DNA of 64,000 nucleotides from Camelimonas fluminis (GTDB lineage Bacteria; Pseudomonadota; Alphaproteobacteria; Rhizobiales; Beijerinckiaceae): NCBI RefSeq assembly GCF_014656355.1, contig NZ_BNCG01000001.1, positions 166,673 to 230,672 of the forward strand, read 5' to 3'. Shown piece by piece: positions 37,654 to 47,764 of this stretch (position 1 is its first letter; each line of letters starts with the position of its first letter). The notes under the pieces were generated by a model. It saw only the letters and a program-made list of their open reading frames with translations, ran no database searches and was not told where the DNA came from. The position numbers and the translations under genes were made by a program.

Positions 37654-38946
37654 TTGAATTTGAAAACGACAACAGCCCTGTCGCTGGCGTGCTTCCTGGC
37701 TTGTGGAAGCGCCGCGATGGCGCAGGCGCCGTCTGGCGAAGTCGTGGCCCAGGGGCCCGGGCCACTCGGCGGTTTCGGCGGTCACGGATATTCCAAGGGC
37801 ACGCCCTGGGGCAAAGCCGGCGATACGTCTGGCAAGGAGGGCGGCGTTCCAGCCGCCGCGCCGTCAGGCGGCAAGCCTTCAGGCAAAAAGTCTGGCTCCG
37901 GAAAAGCGGCTCCCAAAAGCGGCTCCCAGAAGAAGTCCGGACACGAGGCTGGCGGCCCGGCGCATGCGGCTGCGGGCGGCGCGAGCGTGGTGCAGGCGTC
38001 GCTTCATGTGGATGACGGGGCAGGCGAAGCGCCCGGCGCCGGCGCGGAGCCGCAGGCGGCGGAAGGCGCCGCGCCCGGCGCAGCGCCCAAACCGCGCCAC
38101 GCCGTCGTGCGCGCGCCATTGCCGCCGCAGCGACCGGCCGATCTCGACAGCGCGCCGCAGACAGCCGCGGCCCCGGCGACACAGACGCAGGCAACGGCGC
38201 CGGCCCAGCCGCAGGAAGCTGCGCCGCAAACGGCGGAAGCCCAGCCGCCGGCGAACGAAACGCCCATGAAGGCGGATACGCGTCTCGCGGCCCGCGCGCC
38301 GCTGCCCCCCGCGCGTCCCGATGATCTCGATAGCGGCGCCTCCCAGGTGGCGATGACGGCGCCGGCCCAGCCCGCGGAAGTCGCCGATCAGGCCCGGCAG
38401 GCCGCGTTGCAGGCGCCGGCCGCGCCAGCCCCCGCCCCTGGCGGTGGTTTCGACCTGTTCAAATTCCTTGCAGGAAAGCCGCAGGGTGGGACGACCCCGA
38501 CTGCTGGCGTCGCTGAGGACGAGCCCCGGCGTGGCCGTCGCCATGCGCGCGGCGCGGCGCGCGACGCCGCCGCGCGCGCCAACATCGCGCCGCTGATCGA
38601 GCGGCACGCCCGCGCCTATGGCATTCCGGTGGCGCTTGCTGACGCGGTGGTGCGTGTGGAGAGCCGCTACAATCCGTCGGCGCGCAACGGCCCCTACCTT
38701 GGTCTGTCGCAGATTCATCTCAACACCGCCCGCGCCGTGGGCTACGGCGGCGGCGCCCAGGGCCTGATGGATGCGGACACCAATCTGCGCTACGGCATGA
38801 AGTATCTGGCGATGGCCTACCGGCTGGCCGGCGGCGACACCTGCCGCACGATCCTGAAGTATCAGGCTGGCCACCGGGCCGAGCGCATGACCTCCCACGC
38901 GGCGCGCTATTGCTCGCGGGTGCGGACCATGATGGCGGCGTTCTGA
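37654..38946 (+). CDS. Secreted lytic transglycosylase (SLT domain) with long disordered linker
   Basis: A 430-residue exported protein. The proposed TTG start gives a signal peptide (MNLKTTTALSLACFLACGSA then AMAQA), with GGGGG about 9 bases upstream; no better ATG is available. Residues 25-300 are Pro/Ala/Lys/Gln-rich and contain two RAPLPP-RP-DLDS repeats (about 153-165 and 213-225). The SLT domain (about 306-430) has catalytic E336 in VRVESRYNPSARNGPYLGLS, LMDADTNLRYGMKYLAMAY and YQAGH. It cleaves peptidoglycan glycan strands in the periplasm. A strong terminator follows. Confidence 0.88.
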   Translation: MNLKTTTALSLACFLACGSAAMAQAPSGEVVAQGPGPLGGFGGHGYSKGTPWGKAGDTSGKEGGVPAAAPSGGKPSGKKSGSGKAAPKSGSQKKSGHEAGGPAHAAAGGASVVQASLHVDDGAGEAPGAGAEPQAAEGAAPGAAPKPRHAVVRAPLPPQRPADLDSAPQTAAAPATQTQATAPAQPQEAAPQTAEAQPPANETPMKADTRLAARAPLPPARPDDLDSGASQVAMTAPAQPAEVADQARQAALQAPAAPAPAPGGGFDLFKFLAGKPQGGTTPTAGVAEDEPRRGRRHARGAARDAAARANIAPLIERHARAYGIPVALADAVVRVESRYNPSARNGPYLGLSQIHLNTARAVGYGGGAQGLMDADTNLRYGMKYLAMAYRLAGGDTCRTILKYQAGHRAERMTSHAARYCSRVRTMMAAF

Positions 38947-39005
38947 GCCTGACGGGTAGCGCCCGGCTTCGCTGAACCGCGCTGGCGAGGCGCCTGCCTT
39001 CCATA

Positions 39006-39036
39006 CGCTCCCCGTTGGCGACGGGGAGCGTTTTTT
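39006..39036 (+). terminator. Rho-independent terminator after the SLT gene
   Basis: CGCTCCCCGT and ACGGGGAGCG form a 10-bp stem with a 5-base loop, followed by six T residues. It also insulates the downstream RNase P RNA gene. Confidence 0.92.
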
Positions 39037-39072
39037 ATTGACTGTCTGCCCGTTCGGCGGCACACCACCCCC

Positions 39073-39450
<378 letters not shown>

Positions 39451-40195
39451 GCTTTTTCCCCATCTGATGCGCGCGGGATGGGCTGGGCTCCCCGCAACGG
39501 CGGGACCTCGGCGCGCCGCGCATCCGCGCATGAATGGCGCGCCGCCGCGTCAGGAGGCTGTTGGCAGGCAGCCATGGCGCATGCGCACATAACGCGTTGC
39601 GTCCGCAAATCGCGTTACATCAAATCCGGGCATGGTGTGTTGATGGCCAGGCTTCGTCCGGCCATCCAGCGCTTGCCTTGCCTTGCCTTGCCTTGCCTTG
39701 CCTTGCCTTTCCTTGCCTTTCCTTCCCTTTCCTGGCCTCCTGGCCCGCCAGCGCAGCACGCCCTCTGGGGCACCTGCTGGCGCATCGCCCGGGGTCTGGA
39801 TCGGGCGGCGCGCTCGCTGACGATCCGCCCGGGCCGCTCCCTGTCCCCTTCAAAATCGATCCGTCTTTTTCGTCAGCTGCGACGGCCGGAAAACCGCGTC
39901 CAAACCGTGTGCGATAGCAGATTCATTAACCTTGTCAGGATGACAATGCGTGACGGGGCCGTGCGTTTCCGAATCGGCGACGCCAGGCTCAGAAGCCCTT
40001 GATTCCATTGACGCCCAAGATATCCCATGGTATCCCAAATCATCCCGCATGAAGATGTGGCGCCAGTGCTGGCGTCAGCCGGGCTGCGGCTCCCCGGTGG
40101 GGAGCGCGCGGACATGCGCGGAACGACGCCCGCCGCCAGCTCCGGCGCGGGTTTCGGCGTTGCGGGGAGCTGCAAGGTCAGGGCGGCTGGCGGCG
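39451..40195. other. rnpB-mraZ gap
   Basis: About 745 bases between rnpB and the dcw cluster. It holds the pentanucleotide repeat (listed separately) and presumably the mraZ promoter. Open frames through the repeat are low complexity and are not accepted as genes. No clear MraZ-box direct repeats were recognised. Confidence 0.4.
39671..39730 (+). repeat. Pentanucleotide microsatellite (CCTTG)n
   Basis: Twelve 5-base units: one GCTTG, six perfect CCTTG, then CCTTT, CCTTG, CCTTT, CCTTC, CCTTT. It lies about 465 bases upstream of mraZ and 220 bases after rnpB. Confidence 0.95.
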
Positions 40196-40702
40196 ATGGA
40201 CCGGTTCGTGTCCAACTTCACCAACCGGCTCGATTCCAAGGGCCGGGTATCGATCCCGGCGCCGTTCCGGGCTGTGCTGGCGCGCGACGGTTTCGAGGGG
40301 CTTTATGTGCATCCGGGGCTGGACGCTCCGGCGCTGGATGCTGGCGGCAACGCCTTGCTGGCGGAGATCAACGCGCTGCTGGAGACGCTGTCTCCCTACT
40401 CGGAAGAGCGGGATTTCCTGTCGACGGCGCTGCTTGGCACGAGCGAAATCCTGAAGGTCGATCCGGAGGGCCGGGTGACCTTCTCAGACGCGCTGAAGGC
40501 CCACGCGGGCATCACGGATACGGTGACCTTTGTGGGGCATGGACACAAGTTTCAGGTCTGGGAGCCGGAGCGTTTCCGGGCTCATCTGGACGAGGCGCGG
40601 GCGCGGGTGCGCGAACTGAAGAAGAATCTGGGCCGGTCTGGGGCGAATGGCTCCCCTGTCCGGTCTGCGACGTCTCTCTCCCCAGGGGCGTCAGGCGCAT
40701 GA
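40196..40702 (+). CDS. mraZ: Transcriptional regulator/division protein MraZ
   Basis: A 168-residue protein with two AbrB-like MraZ repeats: [20 protein letters not shown] (about 8-27) and [20 protein letters not shown] (about 84-103). MraZ binds DNA upstream of the dcw operon and represses it in other bacteria. The start [17 protein letters not shown] fits the family; the open frame extends upstream into non-homologous sequence. Its stop overlaps rsmH (ATGA). The C-terminal ~25 residues are Ser/Gly/Ala-rich. Confidence 0.93.
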   Translation: MDRFVSNFTNRLDSKGRVSIPAPFRAVLARDGFEGLYVHPGLDAPALDAGGNALLAEINALLETLSPYSEERDFLSTALLGTSEILKVDPEGRVTFSDALKAHAGITDTVTFVGHGHKFQVWEPERFRAHLDEARARVRELKKNLGRSGANGSPVRSATSLSPGASGA

Positions 40703-41739
40703 CGGGTCACGGCGACGGCAATGCCGACGCCGATGGCGGACCGGCCCGGCATGTTCCTGTGCTCCTGGGGGAGGTGCTCGAAGCTCTCCAGCCAGCGCGC
40801 GGCGGCGCATTCCTCGACGGCACCTTCGGCGCGGGCGGTTACGCCGCGGCAATCCTCAAATCCCATCCCGACGTTCGGCTGACGGCGCTGGATCGTGATC
40901 CGTCGGCGATTGCCGGCGGGCAGGCGCTGGTTGCTGCTTCGGGCGGGCGGCTGCAACTGGTCGAGGCCTGCTTCGGCGACATGGAGCAGGCGGCGCGCGA
41001 CCTGGCGCTGCCACCGCTGGACGGCGTTGTCCTCGATATTGGCGTGTCATCGATGCAGCTCGATCAGGCGGAGCGGGGCTTTTCGTTCCGCTTTGATGGC
41101 CCGCTCGACATGCGCATGGCCTCGTCCGGCGAGAGCGCCGCCGATCTGGTCAATGGCGAGAGTGAGGAACGCCTCGCCGACATCATCTATCATTTTGGCG
41201 AGGAGCGTCGCGCGCGCGCGGTGGCCCGCGCCATCGTCGCGGCGCGCAAGGAAGCGCCCATCCTCACCACGCGCGCCCTGGCCGATCTGGTGGCGCGGGT
41301 GGTGCGCGCTGATCCCAATGGTCCGCACCCGGCGACCCGCACTTTTCAGGCGCTGCGCATCGCGGTGAACGATGAACTGGGCGAGCTTGTCCGCGCCCTG
41401 CATGCGGCCGAGCGTTTGCTGGCGCCGGGCGGCCGCCTGGTGGTGGTGACGTTCCATTCGCTGGAAGACCGCATCGTCAAGCAGTTCTTCGCCCGCCGCC
41501 AGGGACGGGGCGGCGGCAACCGCTTCGCGCCCTCGCTGGCCCCGGTCGCGGCGGCGACCTTCACGGCGGTGACGCGCAACCCGGTGACCGCCTCGCAAAA
41601 CGAGTTGCGCGCCAATCCGCGCGCCCGCTCGGCCAAGCTGCGCGCCGCGACGCGCACGGATGCGCCCGCCCAGGACGAGGATGGCGACGTGACCAGCCTG
41701 GCGATGCTGCCAGCCCCGACGGGACGGAGAGCGCGATGA
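40699..41739 (+). CDS. rsmH: 16S rRNA (cytosine1402-N4)-methyltransferase
   Basis: A 346-residue SAM-dependent enzyme that methylates C1402 of 16S r[65 protein letters not shown] and [17 protein letters not shown] are family blocks. The N-terminal 17 residues and the C-terminal tail are variable. The ATG overlaps the mraZ stop, and the end overlaps ftsL by 4 bases. Confidence 0.96.
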   Translation: MTGHGDGNADADGGPARHVPVLLGEVLEALQPARGGAFLDGTFGAGGYAAAILKSHPDVRLTALDRDPSAIAGGQALVAASGGRLQLVEACFGDMEQAARDLALPPLDGVVLDIGVSSMQLDQAERGFSFRFDGPLDMRMASSGESAADLVNGESEERLADIIYHFGEERRARAVARAIVAARKEAPILTTRALADLVARVVRADPNGPHPATRTFQALRIAVNDELGELVRALHAAERLLAPGGRLVVVTFHSLEDRIVKQFFARRQGRGGGNRFAPSLAPVAAATFTAVTRNPVTASQNELRANPRARSAKLRAATRTDAPAQDEDGDVTSLAMLPAPTGRRAR

Positions 41740-42167
41740 TCCTTCGCATTTTCCACATCGCAGCTATCGGCGCGCTGATCGCTTCGGCGGTCTACGCGTA
41801 CTCGATCAAATACGACACCATCTATCTGGCCGAGCAGGTCGCGAAGCTGAAGCACCAGATCAAGCGCGAGAAAGACACGAACGCGGTGCTGGCCGCGGAG
41901 TGGCAGCGCCTGACCCGGCCGGACCGCCTGCAGATCCTGGCGGAGCGGCATCTGGACCTGAAGCCGATGGCGATTGACCAGCTGGTGCGCGCCAGCGATC
42001 TGCCGCAGCGCCAGGAGAAAATTGACGCTATCGGGCGCAAGCTGGCGGATCTGGGGCTCTCGGAGCCCACCACCACGCCATCGGCCGGAGCCGAAAGCGC
42101 GACGGCGGCGCCGGAACAGCGCGCCGCGCCGCGCACGCCCGCGTCCGCCCGTACGCCAGGGAGGTAA
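41736..42167 (+). CDS. ftsL: Cell division protein FtsL
   Basis: A 143-residue bitopic protein. A helix at about 5-24 ([20 protein letters not shown]) is followed by a periplasmic coiled coil ([40 protein letters not shown]) and an Ala/Thr/Pro tail. It joins FtsQ, FtsB, FtsW and FtsI in the divisome. Sequence conservation is low in this family; the size, topology and position between rsmH and ftsI make the call firm. Overlaps rsmH by 4 bases and ftsI by 1 base. Confidence 0.88.
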   Translation: MILRIFHIAAIGALIASAVYAYSIKYDTIYLAEQVAKLKHQIKREKDTNAVLAAEWQRLTRPDRLQILAERHLDLKPMAIDQLVRASDLPQRQEKIDAIGRKLADLGLSEPTTTPSAGAESATAAPEQRAAPRTPASARTPGR

Positions 42168-44341
42168 TGTTGCAGGATCGCTCCACGCCCCCCGGCGGCA
42201 AATCTCCTGATCGCGCTGGCCCCCGGCTGCCCGGGGCTTCGCCGCGCCCGCCGCAGGCGGGGGGCAATGCGCCCCAGCCCAAAGGCGCAACGTCGCAAAA
42301 GCCCGCAATGCAAAAACCCGCCATGTCTGGCGCGAGGGCCGCGGGGCAAGCCGGCCAGCCTTCAGGCCGGGGCGCGGGTCTGTGGCGGGGGCTGCAGGCG
42401 TCGGCTGCGCGCATTTTCTCCCGGGCTGGCGCGCCCCCGGGCAAAGCCACTTCCGGTAAAGCCACGCCCGGCGGAACCTCCTCGGGTCAAACGCCGTCTT
42501 CAGGCCAATCTGGCGGGGCGCCGCGTCCCAGCGTGGCCAGCGTGGGCGCCAGCGCCCTGGCGATGCTGGCCGCCGGCGCCGGCAAGACGAAAGCCGCACT
42601 CACGCGCGGCGGGGCGATGACCTGGCGCAGCTTCTTCCGCGCCGCCCGCACCATGATTGGCGACATGTTCCGCATGCGCGCCGACAAGGCCAATGGCCGC
42701 ATCATGCTGGTGGGCGCCGGCTTCGTCTTCATTTTCGGCGCGGTGATCGTGCGGCTGGCGACCTTCGCCATCATGCCGCCGCCTGTTTCGGAACGTTACG
42801 TGGCGGGAAACACCGTCGGCGTGGCGCGCCCGGACATCGTCGATCGCAACGGGCTGCTGCTGGCCACCGACATCAAGACCTATTCGGCCTTCGCGGAGCC
42901 ACGCAATATTCTGGACGCCGATGAGGCGACAGAACTGCTGACGGCGGTGCTGCCGGATCTGAACGCCCGTGAGTTGCGCGAGAAGCTGTCGACCAAAAAG
43001 GGCTTCGTCTGGATCAAGCGCGAGATGACGCCGAAGCAGCGCGCCGAGGTGCATCGTCTGGGCATTCCGGGCGTCGGCTTCCTGCCCGAGAACAAACGCG
43101 TCTATCCCAATGGTCCGGTGGGCGCCCATATTCTCGGCTTCGCCAATGTGGACAACCAGGGCATTGCCGGTATTGAAAAATACATCGACAATCAGGGGCT
43201 GAAGGATCTGGCCGGCCTTGGCTTCGCCAACAGCGCCGCTGACCTGAAGCCGGTGAAGCTGTCGCTGGATTTGCGCGCCACCCACGCGGTGCGCGACGAG
43301 CTGGTGAAGGGCATGGCCCACTTCAAGGCCAAGGCCGCGGCCGCCATGATCATGGACGTCAACACCGGCGAGGTGATCGCCCTGACGTCCCTGCCGGACT
43401 ATGACCCGAACAATCCCGTCGACGCCCTCGAGAAGGATCGCATCAACCGGATGATGGTCGGCGTCTATGAAATGGGCTCGACCTTCAAGGCGCTGACCAC
43501 AGCAATGGCGCTCGATTCGGGCAAGGTGAACATCAACTCCAGCTTTGATGCGCGCGGCGGCCTTCACTATGGCCGCTTCACCATTCGCGACTACCACGGC
43601 ACCAATCGCGTCCTGACCGTGCCGGAAATCTTCCTGCATTCGTCCAACATCGGCACGGCGCGCATGGCGCTGGCGATCGGCGTGGAAGGGCACAAGGCCT
43701 TCCTGCGCAAAATGGGCCAGTTGACCCGCATGCAGACGGAGCTGCCGGAAAGCGCTGCGCCGATCGTTCCGGCCCGCTGGGGCGAACTCAACACCATGAC
43801 CATCGCCTTCGGTCACGGTCTCGCCGTGGCGCCCATCCAGGCGACGGCGGCGGTGGCGGCGCTGGTCAACGGCGGCAAGCTGATGGCCCCGACTTTCCTG
43901 AAGCGCACCGAAGAGGAAGCCGCCAACGTTGGCAAGCAGGTGGTCTCGCCCCAGACCAGCGAGGCCATGCGCTACATCATGCGCCTCAATGGCTACAAGG
44001 GCTCGGCCAGGAAGTCGCTGGTGCAGGGCTATTACGTGGGCGGCAAGACCGGCACAGCCGAGAAGGTGATCGGCGGGCGCTATGCGCGCAACCGGCTGTT
44101 CACAACCTTCATGTCGGTGGCGCCGGCCAACAAGCCGAAATACCTGTTCCTCACCATCTATGACGAGCCGCAGGGCCTGCCGGAAACCTACGGCTACGCC
44201 ACGGCGGCGTGGAACTCCGGCGTGACCACCGGCAAGATCATCGCCAGGGTGGCGCCGCTGCTGGGATTGCCGCCGATCTTCGAAGAGCCCAGGAATCCGT
44301 TCCCCAACATGGTTCGGCTTGGCGCCTGGGGCACGCGGTGA
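42167..44341 (+). CDS. ftsI: Septal peptidoglycan transpeptidase FtsI (PBP3)
   Basis: Cross-links septal peptidoglycan as a class B penicillin-binding protein. The 724-residue protein has S438-T-F-K441 (SxxK), S492-S-N494 (SxN) and K627-T-G-T630. A membrane helix is at about 182-203 (IMLVGAGFVFIFGAVIVRLA). The cytoplasmic N-terminus is unusually long, about 160 residues of Pro/Gly/Ala/Lys-rich low complexity. A strong GGGAGG precedes the ATG, whose first base is the last of the ftsL stop. It works with FtsW in the divisome. Confidence 0.96.
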   Translation: MLQDRSTPPGGKSPDRAGPRLPGASPRPPQAGGNAPQPKGATSQKPAMQKPAMSGARAAGQAGQPSGRGAGLWRGLQASAARIFSRAGAPPGKATSGKATPGGTSSGQTPSSGQSGGAPRPSVASVGASALAMLAAGAGKTKAALTRGGAMTWRSFFRAARTMIGDMFRMRADKANGRIMLVGAGFVFIFGAVIVRLATFAIMPPPVSERYVAGNTVGVARPDIVDRNGLLLATDIKTYSAFAEPRNILDADEATELLTAVLPDLNARELREKLSTKKGFVWIKREMTPKQRAEVHRLGIPGVGFLPENKRVYPNGPVGAHILGFANVDNQGIAGIEKYIDNQGLKDLAGLGFANSAADLKPVKLSLDLRATHAVRDELVKGMAHFKAKAAAAMIMDVNTGEVIALTSLPDYDPNNPVDALEKDRINRMMVGVYEMGSTFKALTTAMALDSGKVNINSSFDARGGLHYGRFTIRDYHGTNRVLTVPEIFLHSSNIGTARMALAIGVEGHKAFLRKMGQLTRMQTELPESAAPIVPARWGELNTMTIAFGHGLAVAPIQATAAVAALVNGGKLMAPTFLKRTEEEAANVGKQVVSPQTSEAMRYIMRLNGYKGSARKSLVQGYYVGGKTGTAEKVIGGRYARNRLFTTFMSVAPANKPKYLFLTIYDEPQGLPETYGYATAAWNSGVTTGKIIARVAPLLGLPPIFEEPRNPFPNMVRLGAWGTR

Positions 44342-44443
44342 GGGCGTCGCGCCGCTGAACGCCGTCATCCCGGCAGGCTGGGCCTGGCGGCGCATGCGGC
44401 GTGCGTCGCCCGCCCGCGCGCGGCTCTTCACGCGCGATGGCCC

Positions 44444-44480
44444 CCACTTCGCTATCCACTTCGCCGGGAAACGCTCTATG
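44444..44480 (+). repeat. Fragment of repeat family I
   Basis: CCACTTCGCTATCCACTTCG then CCGGGAAACGCTCTA resembles the CTTCGC..GGAAAACGCTC module of copies B and H. It lies in the ftsI-murE gap. Confidence 0.5.
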
Positions 44481-44538
44481 TTGTCGCCTTGATGCAGACG
44501 CGCCGGCTTGCGCCCGGCGGATCAGGAGCAGTTTTTCC

Positions 44539-46026
44539 ATGACCGATGCGCCAGTCGCCAGCGCCCCGCCGGTTCCGGCGAGGCTGGAGAAAGTTTTTCC
44601 CGGCCTGTTCACTGGCGAAATGGCGGCGCGCACCACAGCCGAGGTCACGGCCGACAGCCGGGCCGTGGTTCCGGGCGCCGTATTCGTGGCCGTGGCCGGC
44701 GCGAAGGACGATGGCCGGCGTTTCGTCGCTGACGCAGCGGCGCGAGGCGCCATCGCCATTGTCGGCGAGGGACCGCGACCAGAAGATCTGCCGCAGGAGA
44801 TTGCCTGGGGGCAGGCGCCCAATGCCCGTCACGCGCTCGCGCTGGCCGCCGCCGCCCTGTATCCGGCCCAACCGGCCTGCATTGTCGCGGTGACCGGCAC
44901 TGCCGGCAAAAGCTCCGTGGTGGATTTCGCCCGGCAGCTGTTCGCCGCTTGCGGCCGCGCGGCGGCGTCGCTCGGCACGGTGGGCGTCATTGGCCCATCC
45001 GGCGCCGCGTATGGTTCGCTGACAACGCCCGACCCGGTGACGCTGCACCGGACCCTGGCCAGCCTTGCTGCGGACGGCGTCACGCATCTCGCCATGGAGG
45101 CCTCGTCGCATGGCCTCGACCAGCACCGGCTCGACGGCGTGCGGCTGCAGGCGGCGGCCTTCACCAATCTGGGGCGCGACCATCTCGACTATCATCCTGA
45201 CGAAGAGAGCTATTTCGACGCCAAGGCCCGCCTGTTCTCGGAGGTCGCCCCGGCTTCGGCGGCCGCGGTGGTCAACGCTGACTCCAGTCACGGCCAGGAA
45301 ATTCTCGTCATCGCCAGCACGCGCGGCATGCGCACCCTGACGGTGGGCGAGAGCGGGGCCGACATTCAGTTGCTGAAGCATCGACCGGAGGGTTTTGACC
45401 AGCAATTGTGCGTCAGCGTCGAGGGGGTGACGTACGATATTCGCCTGCCGCTGTGCGGTGGTTTTCAGGCGCAGAACGCCCTGATCGCCGCCGGATTGTG
45501 CATCGCCACCGGCGAGGAGCCTGACGTGGTGATGCCGGCGCTGGCCAATCTGCGCGGCGTGCCGGGGCGCATGGAGCGCGTCGCCGAGGTCAATGGCGGT
45601 CTGGTGATCGTCGATTACGCCCACAAGCCCGACGCCCTGCGCGAGGTGCTGAAGGCGTTGCGCCCCTTCGCCAGCGGCCAGCTGGTTTGCGTGTTTGGCG
45701 CCGGCGGCGACCGCGATCCTGGCAAGCGGAAAATCATGGGCGAGATCGCCGCCAGATATGCGGACCAGGCGATCGTCACCGACGACAATCCCCGTTCCGA
45801 AGATCCGGCGGCGATTCGCGCCGCTATCCTCGCCGGCGCCCCGGGGGCGCGGGAAATTGGCGACCGGGGCGAGGCGATCGCCACAGCCATCGCGGAATTG
45901 CGCGCCGGCGACGTGCTGGTGATCGCTGGCAAGGGCCATGAAACCGGGCAGATCGTCGGCCAGAACGTGTTGCCGTTTTCGGATCACGAGGCGGTGCGCG
46001 CCGCCGTGCAGAAGGCCCCGGCGTAA
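44539..46026 (+). CDS. murE: UDP-N-acetylmuramoyl-L-alanyl-D-glutamate:meso-diaminopimelate ligase
   Basis: Adds meso-diaminopimelate to the peptidoglycan precursor. The 495-residue ATP-dependent ligase carries D416-N-P-R419 (DDNPRSEDP), the mark of diaminopimelate rather than lysine specificity. The nucleotide loop reads VTGTAGKSSVVDF, with A and S where TGTNGKT is common; the lysine is kept. MEASSHGLDQHRLDGV is the central family block and GRMERVAEVNGGLVIVDYAH the C-terminal one. The start at 44539 has AGGAG upstream with a somewhat long spacing (about 11 bases). Confidence 0.95.
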   Translation: MTDAPVASAPPVPARLEKVFPGLFTGEMAARTTAEVTADSRAVVPGAVFVAVAGAKDDGRRFVADAAARGAIAIVGEGPRPEDLPQEIAWGQAPNARHALALAAAALYPAQPACIVAVTGTAGKSSVVDFARQLFAACGRAAASLGTVGVIGPSGAAYGSLTTPDPVTLHRTLASLAADGVTHLAMEASSHGLDQHRLDGVRLQAAAFTNLGRDHLDYHPDEESYFDAKARLFSEVAPASAAAVVNADSSHGQEILVIASTRGMRTLTVGESGADIQLLKHRPEGFDQQLCVSVEGVTYDIRLPLCGGFQAQNALIAAGLCIATGEEPDVVMPALANLRGVPGRMERVAEVNGGLVIVDYAHKPDALREVLKALRPFASGQLVCVFGAGGDRDPGKRKIMGEIAARYADQAIVTDDNPRSEDPAAIRAAILAGAPGAREIGDRGEAIATAIAELRAGDVLVIAGKGHETGQIVGQNVLPFSDHEAVRAAVQKAPA

Positions 46027-46158
46027 AGGGCGTTCTCCACGCACAGGCGGATTTGTTAAGACCGCCGGGCTATGGTCAGGGTCAAAGTTTCTGATGGCGC
46101 GCGCCCGGCCTGTTCCGCCGGACGACGTATTTTACCGATTCGCTCCCCTGAGCGCGAT

Positions 46159-46273
46159 CCAGCTCCCATGAAGCGCCTTGCCGTTCATGGGAGCTGGCCA
46201 ATCGCCCTCTAATTTTGGACAGAGACGGATTCACCGTTCATATGGCGTCGCTGATGCGTCGGCATATGAACGG
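46159..46273 (+). repeat. Tandem hairpins in the murE-murF gap
   Basis: CCAGCTCCCATGAA (46159-46172) pairs perfectly with TTCATGGGAGCTGG (46184-46197). A second pair, CCGTTCATATG (46234-46244) and CATATGAACGG (46263-46273), follows. Both contain CCGTTCAT. Neither has a T-tract. They lie 26 bases or more upstream of murF. Confidence 0.85.
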
Positions 46274-46298
46274 AGCCGGCTCCTGGAGAATGCAGGGC

Positions 46299-47747
46299 AT
46301 GACATCGAAGGCATCGCCGCTCTGGACTGGCGAGGAACTGCGGCGGGCGATGGGCGCCCGGGTGATCGGCGCGCTTCCCGACGCCATCGGCGGCGCATCG
46401 ATCGATACGCGCACCCTCCAGCCTGGCGATGCGTTCTTCGCCATCACCGGCCTTGCGCGCGACGGGCATGAATTTGCCGCCGCGGCGCTGGCGGCTGGCG
46501 CCGCCGCCGTGGTGATCGACGAGGCCCACGCCGCCGCACTGGCGCCGCTGGTCGCGGACAAAGGCGCGTTGCTGGTGGTTCCGGACGTGCTGGGCGGGCT
46601 GGAGGCGGCCGGGCGGGCCAGCCGGGCGCGCTCTCGTGCGCGCATCGTCGCCGTCACCGGTTCGGTGGGTAAAACCAGCACCAAGGAAGCGTTGCGGCTG
46701 GCCCTGGTCGGTCAGGGCCGCACCCACGCTTCGGTCGCCAGCTACAACAACCATTGGGGCGTGCCGCTGACCCTGACCCGCATGCCGCGGGAGACGGAGT
46801 TCGGCGTTCTCGAAATTGGCATGAGCGCCCCTGGCGAAATCCGCGCCTTGACCGCAATGGTGCGGCCGCATGTGGCGATCGTGACCACCGTGGCGCCGGT
46901 GCATCTGGAGTTCTTTCCTTCCGTCGAGGCCATCGCCGACGCCAAGGGCGAGATCTTCGAGGGGCTGGAGCCGGAGGGCGTCGCCATCATCAACGCCGAC
47001 AATCCGCACGCGCCGCGTCTGCGCGCCCTGGCGGAGCGGGCCGGAGCCGCGCGCATCCTGACATTTGGAGAAACCGCTGGCGCGGACGTGCGCCTGACCC
47101 GGGAGATTCTCCAGCCGGACCTGTCCATCGTCGAGGCCAATGTTTTCGGTGAGGCGGCGACATGGCGCGTCGGCGCGCCGGGCCATCACATGGTGATCAA
47201 CAGTCTCGGCGTGCTGGCGGCCGTGCATGCGCTGGGCGCGGATGTCGCCCTGGCCGCCCTGGCGCTTGGCCGGATGAGCGCGCCGCAGGGACGCGGCGAG
47301 CGCACCCGGCTTGCCGCCCATGGCGGCGCGTTCCTGCTGATCGATGAAAGCTACAACGCCAATCCGGCCTCGATGCGCGCCGCCATCGCCGCGCTGGGCA
47401 AGGTGGAGCCGGGGCCGCGCGGCCGCCGCATCGCCGTGCTGGCCGACATGCTGGAGCTGGGTGAACAGGGGGGCGCGCTGCACGCCGGCCTCGCTGGCGA
47501 TCTTGAGGCGCATGACATTGATCTGGTCTACGCCGCCGGCCCGATGATGCAGGTTTTGTGGGAGGCGCTGCCGCCGGCGCGCCGGGCGCTGCATTGCGCC
47601 GCGCCCGCCGGACTGGAAGACGCCATTGTCGCCGCCGTTCACGCCGGCGACGTGGTGATGGTCAAGGGCTCCAACAGCACGCGGATCTCGCGCATCGTGA
47701 CGGCGCTGAAGGCGCGGTTCCCGGCCGCCGGCTCCTCCAGGGACTGA
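46299..47747 (+). CDS. murF: UDP-N-acetylmuramoyl-tripeptide:D-alanyl-D-alanine ligase
   Basis: Adds D-Ala-D-Ala to the muramyl tripeptide. The 482-residue ligase has [14 protein letters not shown] as nucleotide loop, [33 protein letters not shown] and [16 protein letters not shown], which is a MurF-specific block. The frame is open further upstream through hairpin sequence; ATG 46299 is preferred because GGAG lies 10 bases before it and [18 protein letters not shown] fits the family. An ATG at 46290 is the alternative. It follows murE after a 272-base gap with two hairpins. Confidence 0.94.
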   Translation: MTSKASPLWTGEELRRAMGARVIGALPDAIGGASIDTRTLQPGDAFFAITGLARDGHEFAAAALAAGAAAVVIDEAHAAALAPLVADKGALLVVPDVLGGLEAAGRASRARSRARIVAVTGSVGKTSTKEALRLALVGQGRTHASVASYNNHWGVPLTLTRMPRETEFGVLEIGMSAPGEIRALTAMVRPHVAIVTTVAPVHLEFFPSVEAIADAKGEIFEGLEPEGVAIINADNPHAPRLRALAERAGAARILTFGETAGADVRLTREILQPDLSIVEANVFGEAATWRVGAPGHHMVINSLGVLAAVHALGADVALAALALGRMSAPQGRGERTRLAAHGGAFLLIDESYNANPASMRAAIAALGKVEPGPRGRRIAVLADMLELGEQGGALHAGLAGDLEAHDIDLVYAAGPMMQVLWEALPPARRALHCAAPAGLEDAIVAAVHAGDVVMVKGSNSTRISRIVTALKARFPAAGSSRD

Positions 47748-47764
47748 ACAGAGAAAGCTTCACC

